From positions 10,788,001 to 10,852,000 of the forward strand of contig JAJQJQ010000002.1 in assembly GCA_028622995.1 (NCBI GenBank): a stretch of DNA of 64,000 nt, in the 5' to 3' direction. Origin of the DNA: Panagrolaimus kolymaensis (lineage: Eukaryota; Nematoda; Chromadorea; Rhabditida; Panagrolaimidae). Below, in pieces: positions 1-13,085 of the stretch (within the stretch, counting starts at the first letter, position 1; each line of letters begins with the position of its first letter). The position numbers and the translations under genes are program-made. The notes beneath the pieces were generated by a model, which worked only from the letters and a program-made list of their open reading frames with translations, was not told the DNA's origin and ran no database searches.

Positions 1-3000
1 TAAAATTATGGCCATCAAAAAGATGTTTCAGTATTTGTGAATTAGAATCAATTGATAAAAAAAATATTAATTGTTTCATATTTATAGCGACCCGTTGAAG
101 GTGCCAGAGTTGTCAAAAAATATTTACAATTTGGTTTTTTAAAATTATGGCCATCAAAAAGATGCTTCAGTATTTCTGAATTAGAATCAATTGATAAAAA
201 AAATATTAATTGTTTCATATTTATAGCGACCCGTTGAAGGTGCCAGAGTTGTCAAAAAATATTTACAATTTGGTTTTTTAAAATTATGGCCATCAAAAAG
301 ATGCTTCAGTATTTCTGAATTAGAAGCTTTGGATAAAAAAAATATTAATTGTTTCATATTTATAGCGACCCGTTGAAGGTGCCAGAGTTGTCAAAAAATA
401 TTTACAATTTGGTTTTTTAAAATTATGGCCATCAAAAAGATGCTTCAGTATTTCTGAATTAGAATCAATTGATAAAAAAAATATTAATTGTTTCATATTT
501 ATAGCGACCCGTTGAAGGTGCCAGAGTTGTCAAAAAATATTTACAATTTGGTTTTTTAAAATTATGGCCATCAAAAAGATGCTTCAGTATTTCTGAATTA
601 GAAGCTTTGGATAAAAAAAATATTAATTGTTTCATATTTATAGCGACCCGTTGAAGGTGCCAGAGTTGTCAAAAAATATTTAAAATTTGGTTTTTTAAAA
701 TTATGGCCATCAAAAAGATGTTTCAGTATTTGTGAATTAGAATCAATTGATAAAAAAAATATTAATTGTTTCATATTTATAGCGACCCGTTGAAGGTGCC
801 AGAGTTGTCAAAAAATATTTACAATTTGGTTTTTTAAAATTATGGCCATCAAAAAGATGTTTCAGTATTTGTGAATTAGAATCAATTGATAAAAAAAATA
901 TTAATTGTTTCATATTTATAGCGACCCGTTGAAGGTGCCAGAGTTGTCAAAAAATATTTACAATTTGGTTTTTTAAAATTATGGCCATCAAAAAGATGCT
1001 TCAGTATTTCTGAATTAGAATCAATTGATAAAAAAAATATTAATTGTTTCATATTTATAGCGACCCGTTGAAGGTGCCAGAGTTGTCAAAAAATATTTAC
1101 AATTTGGTTTTTTAAAATTATGGCCATCAAAAAGATGCTTCAGTATTTCTGAATTAGAATCAATTGATAAAAAAAATATTAATTGTTTCATATTTATAGC
1201 GACCCGTTGAAGGTGCCAGAGTTGTCAAAAAATATTTACAATTTGGTTTTTTAAAATTATGGCCATCAAAAAGATGTTTCAGTATTTGTGAATTAGAATC
1301 AATTGATAAAAAAAATATTAATTGTTTCATATTTATAGCGACCCGTTGAAGGTGCCAGAGTTGTCAAAAAATATTTACAATTTGGTTTTTTAAAATTATG
1401 GCCATCAAAAAGATGCTTCAGTATTTCTGAATTAGAAGCTTTGGATAAAAAAAATATTAATTGTTTCATATTTATAGCGACCCGTTGAAGGTGCCAGAGT
1501 TGTCAAAAAATATTTACAATTTGGTTTTTTAAAATTATGGCCATCAAAAAGATGCTTCAGTATTTCTGAATTAGAAGCTTTGGATAAAAAAAATATTAAT
1601 TGTTTCATATTTATAGCGACCCGTTGAAGGTGCCAGAGTTGTCAAAAAATATTTACAATTTGGTTTTTTAAAATTATGGCCATCAAAAAGATGCTTCAGT
1701 ATTTCTGAATTAGAATCAATTGATAAAAAAAATATTAATTGTTTCATATTTATAGCGACCCGTTGAAGGTGCCAGAGTTGTCAAAAAATATTTACAATTT
1801 GGTTTTTTAAAATTATGGCCATCAAAAAGATGCTTCAGTATTTCTGAATTAGAAGCTTTGGATAAAAAAAATATTAATTGTTTCATATTTATAGCGACCC
1901 GTTGAAGGTGCCAGAGTTGTCAAAAAATATTTACAATTTGGTTTTTTAAAATTATGGCCATCAAAAAGATGTTTCAGTATTTGTGAATTAGAATCAATTG
2001 ATAAAAAAAATATTAATTGTTTCATATTTATAGCGACCCGTTGAAGGTGCCAGAGTTGTCAAAAAATATTTACAATTTGGTTTTTTAAAATTATGGCCAT
2101 CAAAAAGATGCTTCAGTATTTCTGAATTAGAAGCTTTGGATAAAAAAAATATTAATTGTTTCATATTTATAGCGACCCGTTGAAGGTGCCAGAGTTGTCA
2201 AAAAATATTTACAATTTGGTTTTTTAAAATTATGGCCATCAAAAAGATGCTTCAGTATTTCTGAATTAGAATCAATTGATAAAAAAAATATTAATTGTTT
2301 CATATTTATAGCGACCCGTTGAAGGTGCCAGAGTTGTCAAAAAATATTTACAATTTGGTTTTTTAAAATTATGGCCATCAAAAAGATGCTTCAGTATTTC
2401 TGAATTAGAAGCTTTGGATAAAAAAAATATTAATTGTTTCATATTTATAGCGACCCGTTGAAGGTGCCAGAGTTGTCAAAAAATATTTAAAATTTGGTTT
2501 TTTAAAATTATGGCCATCAAAAAGATGTTTCAGTATTTGTGAATTAGAATCAATTGATAAAAAAAATATTAATTGTTTCATATTTATAGCGACCCGTTGA
2601 AGGTGCCAGAGTTGTGAAAAAATATTTACAATTTGGTTTTTTAAAATTATGGCCATCAAAAAGATGCTTCAGTATTTCTGAATTAGAAGCTTTGGATAAA
2701 AAAAATATTAATTGTTTCATATTTATAGCGACCCGTTGAAGGTGCCAGAGTTGTCAAAAAATATTTACAATTTGGTTTTTTAAAATTATGGCCATCAAAA
2801 AGATGCTTCAGTATTTCTGAATTAGAATCAATTGATAAAAAAAATATTAATTGTTTCATATTTATAGCGACCCGTTGAAGGTGCCAGAGTTGTCAAAAAA
2901 TATTTACAATTTGGTTTTTTAAAATTATGGCCATCAAAAAGATGTTTCAGTATTTGTGAATTAGAATCAATTGATAAAAAAAATATTAATTGTTTCATAT

Positions 3001-5579
3001 TTATAGCGACCCGTTGAAGGTGCCAGAGTTGTCAAAAAATATTTACAATTTGGTTTTTTAAAATTATGGCCATCAAAAAGATGCTTCAGTATTTCTGAAT
3101 TAGAAGCTTTGGATAAAAAAAATATTAATTGTTTCATATTTATAGCGACCCGTTGAAGGTGCCAGAGTTGTCAAAAAATATTTACAATTTGGTTTTTTAA
3201 AATTATGGCCATCAAAAAGATGCTTCAGTATTTCTGAATTAGAATCAATTGATAAAAAAAATATTAATTGTTTCATATTTATAGCGACCCGTTGAAGGTG
3301 CCAGAGTTGTCAAAAAATATTTACAATTTGGTTTTTTAAAATTATGGCCATCAAAAAGATGCTTCAGTATTTCTGAATTAGAAGCTTTGGATAAAAAAAA
3401 TATTAATTGTTTCATATTTATAGCGACCCGTTGAAGGTGCCAGAGTTGTCAAAAAATATTTAAAATTTGGTTTTTTAAAATTATGGCCATCAAAAAGATG
3501 CTTCAGTATTTCTGAATTAGAAGCTTTGGATAAAAAAAATATTAATTGTTTCATATTTATAGCGACCCGTTGAAGGTGCCAGAGTTGTCAAAAAATATTT
3601 ACAATTTGGTTTTTTAAAATTATGGCCATCAAAAAGATGCTTCAGTATTTCTGAATTAGAATCAATTGATAAAAAAAATATTAATTGTTTCATATTTATA
3701 GCGACCCGTTGAAGGTGCCAGAGTTGTCAAAAAATATTTACAATTTGGTTTTTTAAAATTATGGCCATCAAAAAGATGTTTCAGTATTTGTGAATTAGAA
3801 TCAATTGATAAAAAAAATATTAATTGTTTCATATTTATAGCGACCCGTTGAAGGTGCCAGAGTTGTCAAAAAATATTTACAATTTGGTTTTTTAAAATTA
3901 TGGCCATCAAAAAGATGCTTCAGTATTTCTGAATTAGAAGCTTTGGATAAAAAAAATATTAATTGTTTCATATTTATAGCGACCCGTTGAAGGTGCCAGA
4001 GTTGTCAAAAAATATTTACAATTTGGTTTTTTAAAATTATGGCCATCAAAAAGATGCTTCAGTATTTCTGAATTAGAATCAATTGATAAAAAAAATATTA
4101 ATTGTTTCATATTTATAGCGACCCGTTGAAGGTGCCAGAGTTGTCAAAAAATATTTACAATTTGGTTTTTTAAAATTATGGCCATCAAAAAGATGCTTCA
4201 GTATTTCTGAATTAGAAGCTTTGGATAAAAAAAATATTAATTGTTTCATATTTATAGCGACCCGTTGAAGGTGCCAGAGTTGTCAAAAAATATTTAAAAT
4301 TTGGTTTTTTAAAATTATGGCCATCAAAAAGATGCTTCAGTATTTCTGAATTAGAAGCTTTGGATAAAAAAAATATTAATTGTTTCATATTTATAGCGAC
4401 CCGTTGAAGGTGCCAGAGTTGTCAAAAAATATTTACAATTTGGTTTTTTAAAATTATGGCCATCAAAAAGATGCTTCAGTATTTCTGAATTAGAAGCTTT
4501 GGATAAAAAAAATATTAATTGTTTCATATTTATAGCGACCCGTTGAAGGTGCCAGAGTTGTCAAAAAATATTTACAATTTGGTTTTTTAAAATTATGGCC
4601 ATCAAAAAGATGTTTCAGTATTTGTGAATTAGAATCAATTGATAAAAAAAATATTAATTGTTTCATATTTATAGCGACCCGTTGAAGGTGCCAGAGTTGT
4701 CAAAAAATATTTACAATTTGGTTTTTTAAAATTATGGCCATCAAAAAGATGCTTCAGTATTTCTGAATTAGAAGCTTTGGATAAAAAAAATATTAATTGT
4801 TTCATATTTATAGCGACCCGTTGAAGGTGCCAGAGTTGTCAAAAAATATTTACAATTTGGTTTTTTAAAATTATGGCCATCAAAAAGATGTTTCAGTATT
4901 TGTGAATTAGAATCAATTGATAAAAAAAATATTAATTGTTTCATATTTATAGCGACCCGTTGAAGGTGCCAGAGTTGTCAAAAAATATTTACAATTTGGT
5001 TTTTTAAAATTATGGCCATCAAAAAGATGCTTCAGTATTTCTGAATTAGAAGCTTTGGATAAAAAAAATATTAATTGTTTCATATTTATAGCGACCCGTT
5101 GAAGGTGCCAGAGTTGTCAAAAAATATTTACAATTTGGTTTTTTAAAATTATGGCCATCAAAAAGATGTTTCAGTATTTGTGAATTAGAATCAATTGATA
5201 AAAAAAATATTAATTGTTTCATATTTATAGCGACCCGTTGAAGGTGCCAGAGTTGTCAAAAAATATTTACAATTTGGTTTTTTAAAATTATGGCCATCAA
5301 AAAGATGCTTCAGTATTTCTGAATTAGAAGCTTTGGATAAAAAAAATATTAATTGTTTCATATTTATAGCGACCCGTTGAAGGTGCCAGAGTTGTCAAAA
5401 AATATTTACAATTTGGTTTTTTAAAATTATGGCCATCAAAAAGATGCTTCAGTATTTCTGAATTAGAATCAATTGATAAAAAAAATATTAATTGTTTCAT
5501 ATTTATAGCGACCCGTTGAAGGTGCCAGAGTTGTCAAAAAATATTTACAATTTGGTTTTTTAAAATTATGGCCATCAAA

Positions 5580-7250
5580 AAGATGCTTCAGTATTTCTGA
5601 ATTAGAAGCTTTGGATAAAAAAAATATTAATTGTTTCATATTTATAGCGACCCGTTGAAGGTGCCAGAGTTGTCAAAAAATATTTAAAATTTGGTTTTTT
5701 AAAATTATGGCCATCAAAAAGATGCTTCAGTATTTCTGAATTAGAAGCTTTGGATAAAAAAAATATTAATTGTTTCATATTTATAGCGACCCGTTGAAGG
5801 TGCCAGAGTTGTCAAAAAATATTTACAATTTGGTTTTTTAAAATTATGGTTATCAAAAAGATGCTTCAGTATTTCTGAATTAGAAGCTTTGGATAAAAAA
5901 AATATTAATTGTTTCATATTTATAGCGACCCGTTGAAGGTGCCAGAGTTGTCAAAAAATATTTACAATTTGGTTTTTTAAAATTATGGCCATCAAAAAGA
6001 TGCTTCAGTATTTCTGAATTAGAAGCTTTGGATAAAAAAAATATTAATTGTTTCATATTTATAGCGACCCGTTGAAGGTGCCAGAGTTGTCAAAAAATAT
6101 TTACAATTTGGTTTTTTAAAATTATGGCCATCAAAAAGATGCTTCAGTATTTCTGAATTAGAAGCTTTGGATAAAAAAAATATTAATTGTTTCATATTTA
6201 TAGCGACCCGTTGAAGGTGCCAGAGTTGTCAAAAAATATTTACAATTTGGTTTTTTAAAATTATGGCCATCAAAAAGATGCTTCAGTATTTCTGAATTAG
6301 AATCAATTGATAAAAAAAATATTAATTGTTTCATATTTATAGCGACCCGTTGAAGGTGCCAGAGTTGTCAAAAAATATTTACAATTTGGTTTTTTAAAAT
6401 TATGGCCATCAAAAAGATGCTTCAGTATTTCTGAATTAGAAGCTTTGGATAAAAAAAATATTAATTGTTTCATATTTATAGCGACCCGTTGAAGGTGCCA
6501 GAGTTGTCAAAAAATATTTAAAATTTGGTTTTTTAAAATTATGGCCATCAAAAAGATGCTTCAGTATTTCTGAATTAGAAGCTTTGGATAAAAAAAATAT
6601 TAATTGTTTCATATTTATAGCGACCCGTTGAAGGTGCCAGAGTTGTCAAAAAATATTTACAATTTGGTTTTTTAAAATTATGGTTATCAAAAAGATGCTT
6701 CAGTATTTCTGAATTAGAAGCTTTGGATAAAAAAAATATTAATTGTTTCATATTTATAGCGACCCGTTGAAGGTGCCAGAGTTGTCAAAAAATATTTACA
6801 ATTTGGTTTTTTAAAATTATGGCCATCAAAAAGATGCTTCAGTATTTCTGAATTAGAAGCTTTGGATAAAAAAAATATTAATTGTTTCATATTTATAGCG
6901 ACCCGTTGAAGGTGCCAGAGTTGTCAAAAAATATTTACAATTTGGTTTTTTAAAATTATGGCCATCAAAAAGATGCTTCAGTATTTCTGAATTAGAAGCT
7001 TTGGATAAAAAAAATATTAATTGTTTCATATTTATAGCGACCCGTTGAAGGTGCCAGAGTTGTCAAAAAATATTTAAAATTTGGTTTTTTAAAATTATGG
7101 CCATCAAAAAGATGCTTCAGTATTTCTGAATTAGAAGCTTTGGATAAAAAAAATATTAATTGTTTCATATTTATAGCGACCCGTTGAAGGTGCCAGAGTT
7201 GTCAAAAAATATTTACAATTTGGTTTTTTAAAATTATGGCCATCAAAAAG
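5580..7250. repeat. 6-monomer (834-bp) higher-order duplication in family A
   Basis: Two rare marks repeat in the same order at an 834-bp offset (6 x 139). The taaaatttgg variant occurs at 5685 and 6519, and the ggttatc variant at 5848, 6682 and again at 7516. Four consecutive monomers match by haplotype before the copies diverge. The same 834-bp offset separates the taaaatttgg marks at 3461 and 4295. This is seen directly; unequal exchange as the mechanism is inference. Boundaries are approximate to about one monomer. Confidence 0.7.
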
Positions 7251-7730
7251 ATGTTTCAGTATTTGTGAATTAGAATCAATTGATAAAAAAAATATTAATT
7301 GTTTCATATTTATAGCGACCCGTTGAAGGTGCCAGAGTTGTCAAAAAATATTTACAATTTGGTTTTTTAAAATTATGGCCATCAAAAAGATGCTTCAGTA
7401 TTTCTGAATTAGAAGCTTTGGATAAAAAAAATATTAATTGTTTCATATTTATAGCGACCCGTTGAAGGTGCCAGAGTTGTCAAAAAATATTTACAATTTG
7501 GTTTTTTAAAATTATGGTTATCAAAAAGATGCTTCAGTATTTCTGAATTAGAAGCTTTGGATAAAAAAAATATTAATTGTTTCATATTTATAGCGACCCG
7601 TTGAAGGTGCCAGAGTTGTCAAAAAATATTTACAATTTGGTTTTTTAAAATTATGGCCATCAAAAAGATGCTTCAGTATTTCTGAATTAGAAGCTTTGGA
7701 TAAAAAAAATATTAATTGTTTCATATTTAT

Positions 7731-7770
7731 AGCGACCCGTTGAAGGTGCCAGCGACCCGTTGAAGGTGCC
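7731..7770. repeat. 20-bp internal tandem duplication within one satellite monomer
   Basis: The segment agcgacccgttgaaggtgcc occurs twice in direct succession, at 7731-7750 and 7751-7770, giving a 159-bp monomer. It shifts the phase by 20 bp: the ggttatc marks at 7516 and 8648 lie 1132 bp apart, which is 8 x 139 + 20. It is the only such event in the window. It also produces a spurious 111-codon open frame on the minus strand across 7548-7883. Slippage or a misaligned exchange at the 4-bp agcg/agag junction is a possible origin. Confidence 0.95.
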
Positions 7771-9000
7771 AGAGTTGTCAAAAAATATTTACAATTTGGT
7801 TTTTTAAAATTATGGCCATCAAAAAGATGCTTCAGTATTTCTGAATTAGAAGCTTTGGATAAAAAAAATATTAATTGTTTCATATTTATAGCGACCCGTT
7901 GAAGGTGCCAGAGTTGTCAAAAAATATTTACAATTTGGTTTTTTAAAATTATGGCCATCAAAAAGATGTTTCAGTATTTGTGAATTAGAATCAATTGATA
8001 AAAAAAATATTAATTGTTTCATATTTATAGCGACCCGTTTAAGGTGCCAGAGTTGTCAAAAAATATTTACAATTTGGTTTTTTAAAATTATGGCCATCAA
8101 AAAGATGCTTCAGTATTTCTGAATTAGAAGCTTTGGATAAAAAAAATATTAATTGTTTCATATTTATAGCGACCCGTTGAAGGTGCCAGAGTTGTCAAAA
8201 AATATTTACAATTTGGTTTTTTAAAATTATGGCCATCAAAAAGATGCTTCAGTATTTCTGAATTAGAAGCTTTGGATAAAAAAAATATTAATTGTTTCAT
8301 ATTTATAGCGACCCGTTGAAGGTGCCAGAGTTGTCAAAAAATATTTACAATTTGGTTTTTTAAAATTATGGCCATCAAAAAGATGCTTCAGTATTTCTGA
8401 ATTAGAATCAATTGATAAAAAAAATATTAATTGTTTCATATTTATAGCGACCCGTTGAAGGTGCCAGAGTTGTCAAAAAATATTTACAATTTGGTTTTTT
8501 AAAATTATGGCCATCAAAAAGATGCTTCAGTATTTCTGAATTAGAAGCTTTGGATAAAAAAAATATTAATTGTTTCATATTTATAGCGACCCGTTGAAGG
8601 TGCCAGAGTTGTCAAAAAATATTTACAATTTGGTTTTTTAAAATTATGGTTATCAAAAAGATGCTTCAGTATTTCTGAATTAGAAGCTTTGGATAAAAAA
8701 AATATTAATTGTTTCATATTTATAGCGACCCGTTGAAGGTGCCAGAGTTGTCAAAAAATATTTACAATTTGGTTTTTTAAAATTATGGCCATCAAAAAGA
8801 TGCTTCAGTATTTCTGAATTAGAAGCTTTGGATAAAAAAAATATTAATTGTTTCATATTTATAGCGACCCGTTGAAGGTGCCAGAGTTGTCAAAAAATAT
8901 TTACAATTTGGTTTTTTAAAATTATGGCCATCAAAAAGATGCTTCAGTATTTCTGAATTAGAAGCTTTGGATAAAAAAAATATTAATTGTTTCATATTTA

Positions 9001-9640
9001 TAGCGATCCGTTGAAGGGGCCAGAGTTGTCAAAAAATATTTACAATTTGGTCTTTTAAAATTATGGCCATAATAAAGATGTTTCAGTATTTGTGAATTAG
9101 AATCAATTGATAAAAAAAATATTAATTGTTTCTTATTTATAGCGACCCGTTGAAGGTACCAGAGTTGTCAAAAAATATTTACAATTTGGTTTTTTAAAAT
9201 TACGGCCATCAAAAAGATGCTTCAGTATTTCTGAATTAGAAGCTTTGGATAAAAAAAATATTAATTGTTTCATATTTATAGCGACCCGTTGAAGGTGCCA
9301 GAGTTGTCAAAAAATATTTACAAATTGGTCTTTTAAAATTATGGCCATAATAAAGATGTTTCAGTATTTGTGAATTAGAATCAATTGATAAAAAAAATAT
9401 TAATTGTTTCTTATTTATAGCGACCCGTTGAAGGTACCAGAGTTGTCAAAAAATATTTACAATTTGGTTTTTTAAAATTACGGCCATCAAAAAGATGCTT
9501 CAGTATTTCTGAATTAGAAGCTTTGGATAAAAAAAATATTAATTGTTTCATATTTATAGCGACCCGTTGAAGGTGCCAGAGTTGTCAAAAAATATTTACA
9601 ATTTGGTCTTTTAAAATTATGCCCATAATAAATATGTTTC
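9001..9640. repeat. Satellite transition zone, family A/B dimer
   Basis: At about 9000 the array changes from pure A to alternating A and B-like monomers. The B-like monomers have ggtcttttaaaa and ccataataaagatg. Two copies of a 278-bp dimer are visible, marked by the rare tcttatttat at 9131 and 9409 and by the rare ggtaccag junction that follows each. Other private changes occur here (gatccgttgaaggggcc at 9005, acggccatc at 9202 and 9480). Confidence 0.85.
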
Positions 9641-11020
9641 AGTATTTCTGAATTAGAAGCTTTGGCTAAAAAAAATATTAATTGTTTCATAATTATAGCG
9701 ACCCGTTGAAGGTGCCAGAGTTGTTTTAAAATATTTACAAATTGGTCTTTTAAAATTATGGCCATAATAAAGATGTTTCAGTATTTGTGAATTAGAATCA
9801 ATTGATAAAAAAAATATTAATTGTTTCATATTTATAGCGATCCGTTGAAGGTGCCAGAGTTGTTTTAAAATATTTACAAATTGGTCTTTTAAAATTATGG
9901 CCATAATAAAGTTTTTTCAGTATTTGTGAATTAGAATCAATTGATAAAAAAAATATTAATTGTTTCATATTTATAGCGATCCGTTGAAGGTGCCAGAGTT
10001 GTTTTAAAATATTTACAAATTGGTCTTTTAAAATTATGGCCATAATAAAGATGTTTCAGTATTTGTGAATTAGAATCAATTGATAAAAAAAATATTAATT
10101 GTTTCATATTTATAGCGATCCGTTGAAGGTGCCAGAGTTGTTTTAAAATATTTACAAATTGGTCTTTTAAAATTATGGCCATAATAAAGATGTTTCAGTA
10201 TTTGTGAATTAGAATCAATTGATAAAAAAAATATTAATTGTTTCATATTTATAGCGATCCGTTGAAGGTGCCAGAGTTGTTTTAAAATATTTACAAATTG
10301 GTCTTTTAAAATTATGGCCATAATAAAGTTTTTTCAGTATTTGTGAATTAGAATCAATTGATAAAAAAAATATTAATTGTTTCATATTTATAGCGATCCG
10401 TTGAAGGTGCCAGAGTTGTTTTAAAATATTTACAAATTGGTCTTTTAAAATTATGGCCATAATAAAGTTTTTTCAGTATTTGTGAATTAGAATCAATTAA
10501 TAAAAAAAATATTAATTGTTTCATATTTATAGCGATCCGTTGAAGGTGCCAGAGTTGTTTTAAAATATTTACAAATTGGTCTTTTAAAATTATGGCCATA
10601 ATAAAGATGTTTCAGTATTTGTGAATTAGAATCAATTGATAAAAAAAATATTAATTGTTTCATATTTATAGCGACCCGTTGAAGGTGCCAGAGTTGTTTT
10701 AAAATATTTACAAATTGGTCTTTTAAAATTATGGCCATAATAAAGATGTTTCAGTATTTGTGAATTAGAATCAATTGATAAAAAAAATATTAATTGTTTC
10801 ATATTTATAGCGACCCGTTGAAGGTGCCAGAGTTGTTTTAAAATATTTACAAATTGGTCTTTTAAAATTATGGCCATAATAAAGTTTTTTCAGTATTTGT
10901 GAATTAGAATCAATTGATAAAAAAAATATTAATTGTTTCATATTTATAGCGACCCGTTGAAGGTGCCAGAGTTGTTTTAAAATATTTACAAATTGGTCTT
11001 TTAAAATTATGGCCATAATA
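9641..11020. repeat. Homogeneous family B satellite tract
   Basis: About ten consecutive monomers of one type: gagttgttttaaaatattt, acaaattggtcttttaaaa, ggccataataaag, and tcaattgat. Minus-strand open frames begin exactly every 139 bp (9937, 10076, 10215, 10354 and so on), showing the regularity. Two sub-variants differ at gatgtttcag versus gttttttcag. The first half has gcgatccg and the second half gcgacccg, changing at about 10676. This is the most homogenised stretch of B and is probably a recent local expansion (inference). Confidence 0.9.
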
Positions 11021-13085
11021 AAGATGTTTCAGTATTTGTGAATTAGAATCAATTGATAAAAAAAATATTAATTGTTTCATATTTATAGCGACCCGTTGAA
11101 GGTGCCAGAGTTGTCAAAAAATATTTACAATTTGGTTTTTTAAAATTATGGCCATCAAAAAGATGTTTCAGTATTTGTGAATTAGAATCAATTGATAAAA
11201 AAAATATTAATTGTTTCATATTTATAGCGACCCGATGAAGGTGCCAGAGTTGTCAAAAAATATTTACAAATTGGTCTTTTATAATTATGGCCATAATAAA
11301 GTTTTTTCAGTATTTGTGAATTAGAATCAATTGATAAAAAAAATATTAATTGTTTCATATTTATAGCGACCCGTTGAAGGTGCCAGAGTTGTCAAAAAAT
11401 ATTTACAATTTGGTTTTTTAAAATTACGGCCATCCAAAAGATGCTTCAGTATTTCTGAATTAGAAGCTTTGGCTAAAAAAAATATTAATTGTTTCATATT
11501 TATAGCGACCCGTTGAAGGTGCCAGAGTTGTCAAAAAATATATACAATTTGGTTTTTTAAAATTATGGCCATAATAAAGATGTTTCAGTATTTGTGAATT
11601 AGAATCAATTGATAAAAAAAATATTAATTGTTTCATATTTATAGCGACCCGTTGAAGGTGCCAGAGTTGTCAAAAAATATATACAATTTGGTTTTTTAAA
11701 ATTATGGCCATCAAAAAGATGCTTCAGTATTTCTGAATTAGAAGCTTTGGATAAAAAAAATATTAATTGTTTCATATTTATAGCGACCCGTTGAAGGTGC
11801 CAGAGTTGTTTTAAAATATTTACAAATTGGTCTTTTAAAATTATGGCCATAATAAATTTTTTTCAGTATTTGTGAATTAGAATCAATTAATAAAAAAAAT
11901 ATTAATTGTTTCATATTTATAGCGACCCGATGAAGGTGCCAGAGTTGTCAAAAAATATTTACAATTTGGTTTTTTAAAATTATGGCCATCAAAAAGATGT
12001 TTCAGTATTTGTGAATTAGAATCAATTGATAAAAAAAATATTAATTGTTTCATATTTATAGCGACCCGTTGAAGGTGCCAGAGTTGTCAAAAAATATATA
12101 CAATTTGGTTTTTTAAAATTATGGCCATCAAAAAGATGCTTCAGTATTTCTGAATTAGAAGCTTTGGATAAAAAAAATATTAATTGTTTCATATTTATAG
12201 CGACCCGTTGAAGGTGCCAGAGTTGTTTTAAAATATTTACAAATTGGTCTTTTAATATTATGGCCATAATAAAGTTTTTTCAGTATTTGTGAATTAGAAT
12301 CAATTAATAAAAAAAATATTAATTGTTTCATATTTATAGCGACCCGATGAAGGTGCCAGAGTTGTTTTAAAATATTTACAAATTGGTCTTTTAATATTAT
12401 GGCCATAATAAAGTTTTTTCAGTATTTGTGAATTAGAATCAATTAATAAAAAAAATATTAATTGTTTCATATTTATAGCGACCCGTTGAAGGTGCCAGAG
12501 TTGTTTTAAAATATTTACAAATTGGTCTTTTAATATTATGGCCATAATAAAGTTTTTTCAGTATTTGTGAATTAGAATCAATTAATAAAAAAAATATTAA
12601 TTGTTTCATATTTATAGCGACCCGTTGAAGGTGCCAGAGTTGTTTTAAAATATTTACAAATTGGTCTTTTAAAATTATGGCCATAATAAAGTTTTTTCAG
12701 AATTTGTGAATTAGAATCAATTAATAAAAAAAATATTAATTGTTTCATATTTATAGCGACCCGTTGAAGGTGCCAGAGTTGTCAAAAAATATTTACAATT
12801 TGGTTTTTTAAAATTATGGCCATCAAAAAGATGTTTCAGTATTTGTGAATTAGAATCAATTAATAAAAAAAATATTAATTGTTTCATATTTATAGCGACC
12901 CGTTGAAGGTGCCAGAGTTGTTTTAAAATATTTACAATTTGGTTTTTTAAAATTATGGCCATAATAAAGATGTTTCAGTATTTGTGAATTAGAATCAATT
13001 GATAAAAAAAATATTAATTGTTTCATATTTATAGCGACCCGTTGAAGGTGCTAGAGTTGTTTTAAAATATTTACAAATTGGTTTT
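11021..13085. repeat. Mixed A/B satellite with 3-monomer (417-bp) duplication
   Basis: A and B monomers are interleaved and often chimeric. Two segments starting at about 11605 and 12022 are near-identical at a 417-bp offset (3 x 139). They share the rare atatatacaatttgg variant and a tcaattaat monomer. From 12240 the variant ttaatattatgg appears in three consecutive monomers. All lengths remain multiples of 139. No other element is visible. Confidence 0.85.

Larger units (their letters stand above)
1..9000. repeat. 139-bp satellite array, family A
   Basis: Head-to-tail copies of a 139-bp monomer: the word agagttgtc recurs at 106, 245 and so on, exactly 139 bp apart. Family A monomers carry acaatttggttttttaaaa, then ggccatcaaaaagatg, and end with gcgacccgttgaaggtgcc. 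Three haplotypes alternate. A1 has gcttcagtatttctg with gctttggat, A2 has gtttcagtatttgtg with tcaattgat, and A3 is the hybrid gcttcagtatttctg with tcaattgat. Rarer marks are taaaatttgg (681, 2488, 3461, 4295, 5685, 6519, 7075) and ggttatc (5848, 6682, 7516, 8648). There is no EcoRI site; A1 monomers contain a HindIII site. The array is cut by the left edge of the window. No gene is seen inside it. Confidence 0.97.

Noticed and set aside
2405..12962. Many overlapping 81-111 codon minus-strand open frames starting every 139 bp
   Set aside because: They are produced by the repeat: 139 is not a multiple of 3, so each frame runs through about two monomers before a stop. The predicted peptides are the monomer read in successive frames, with no domain and no codon-level conservation.
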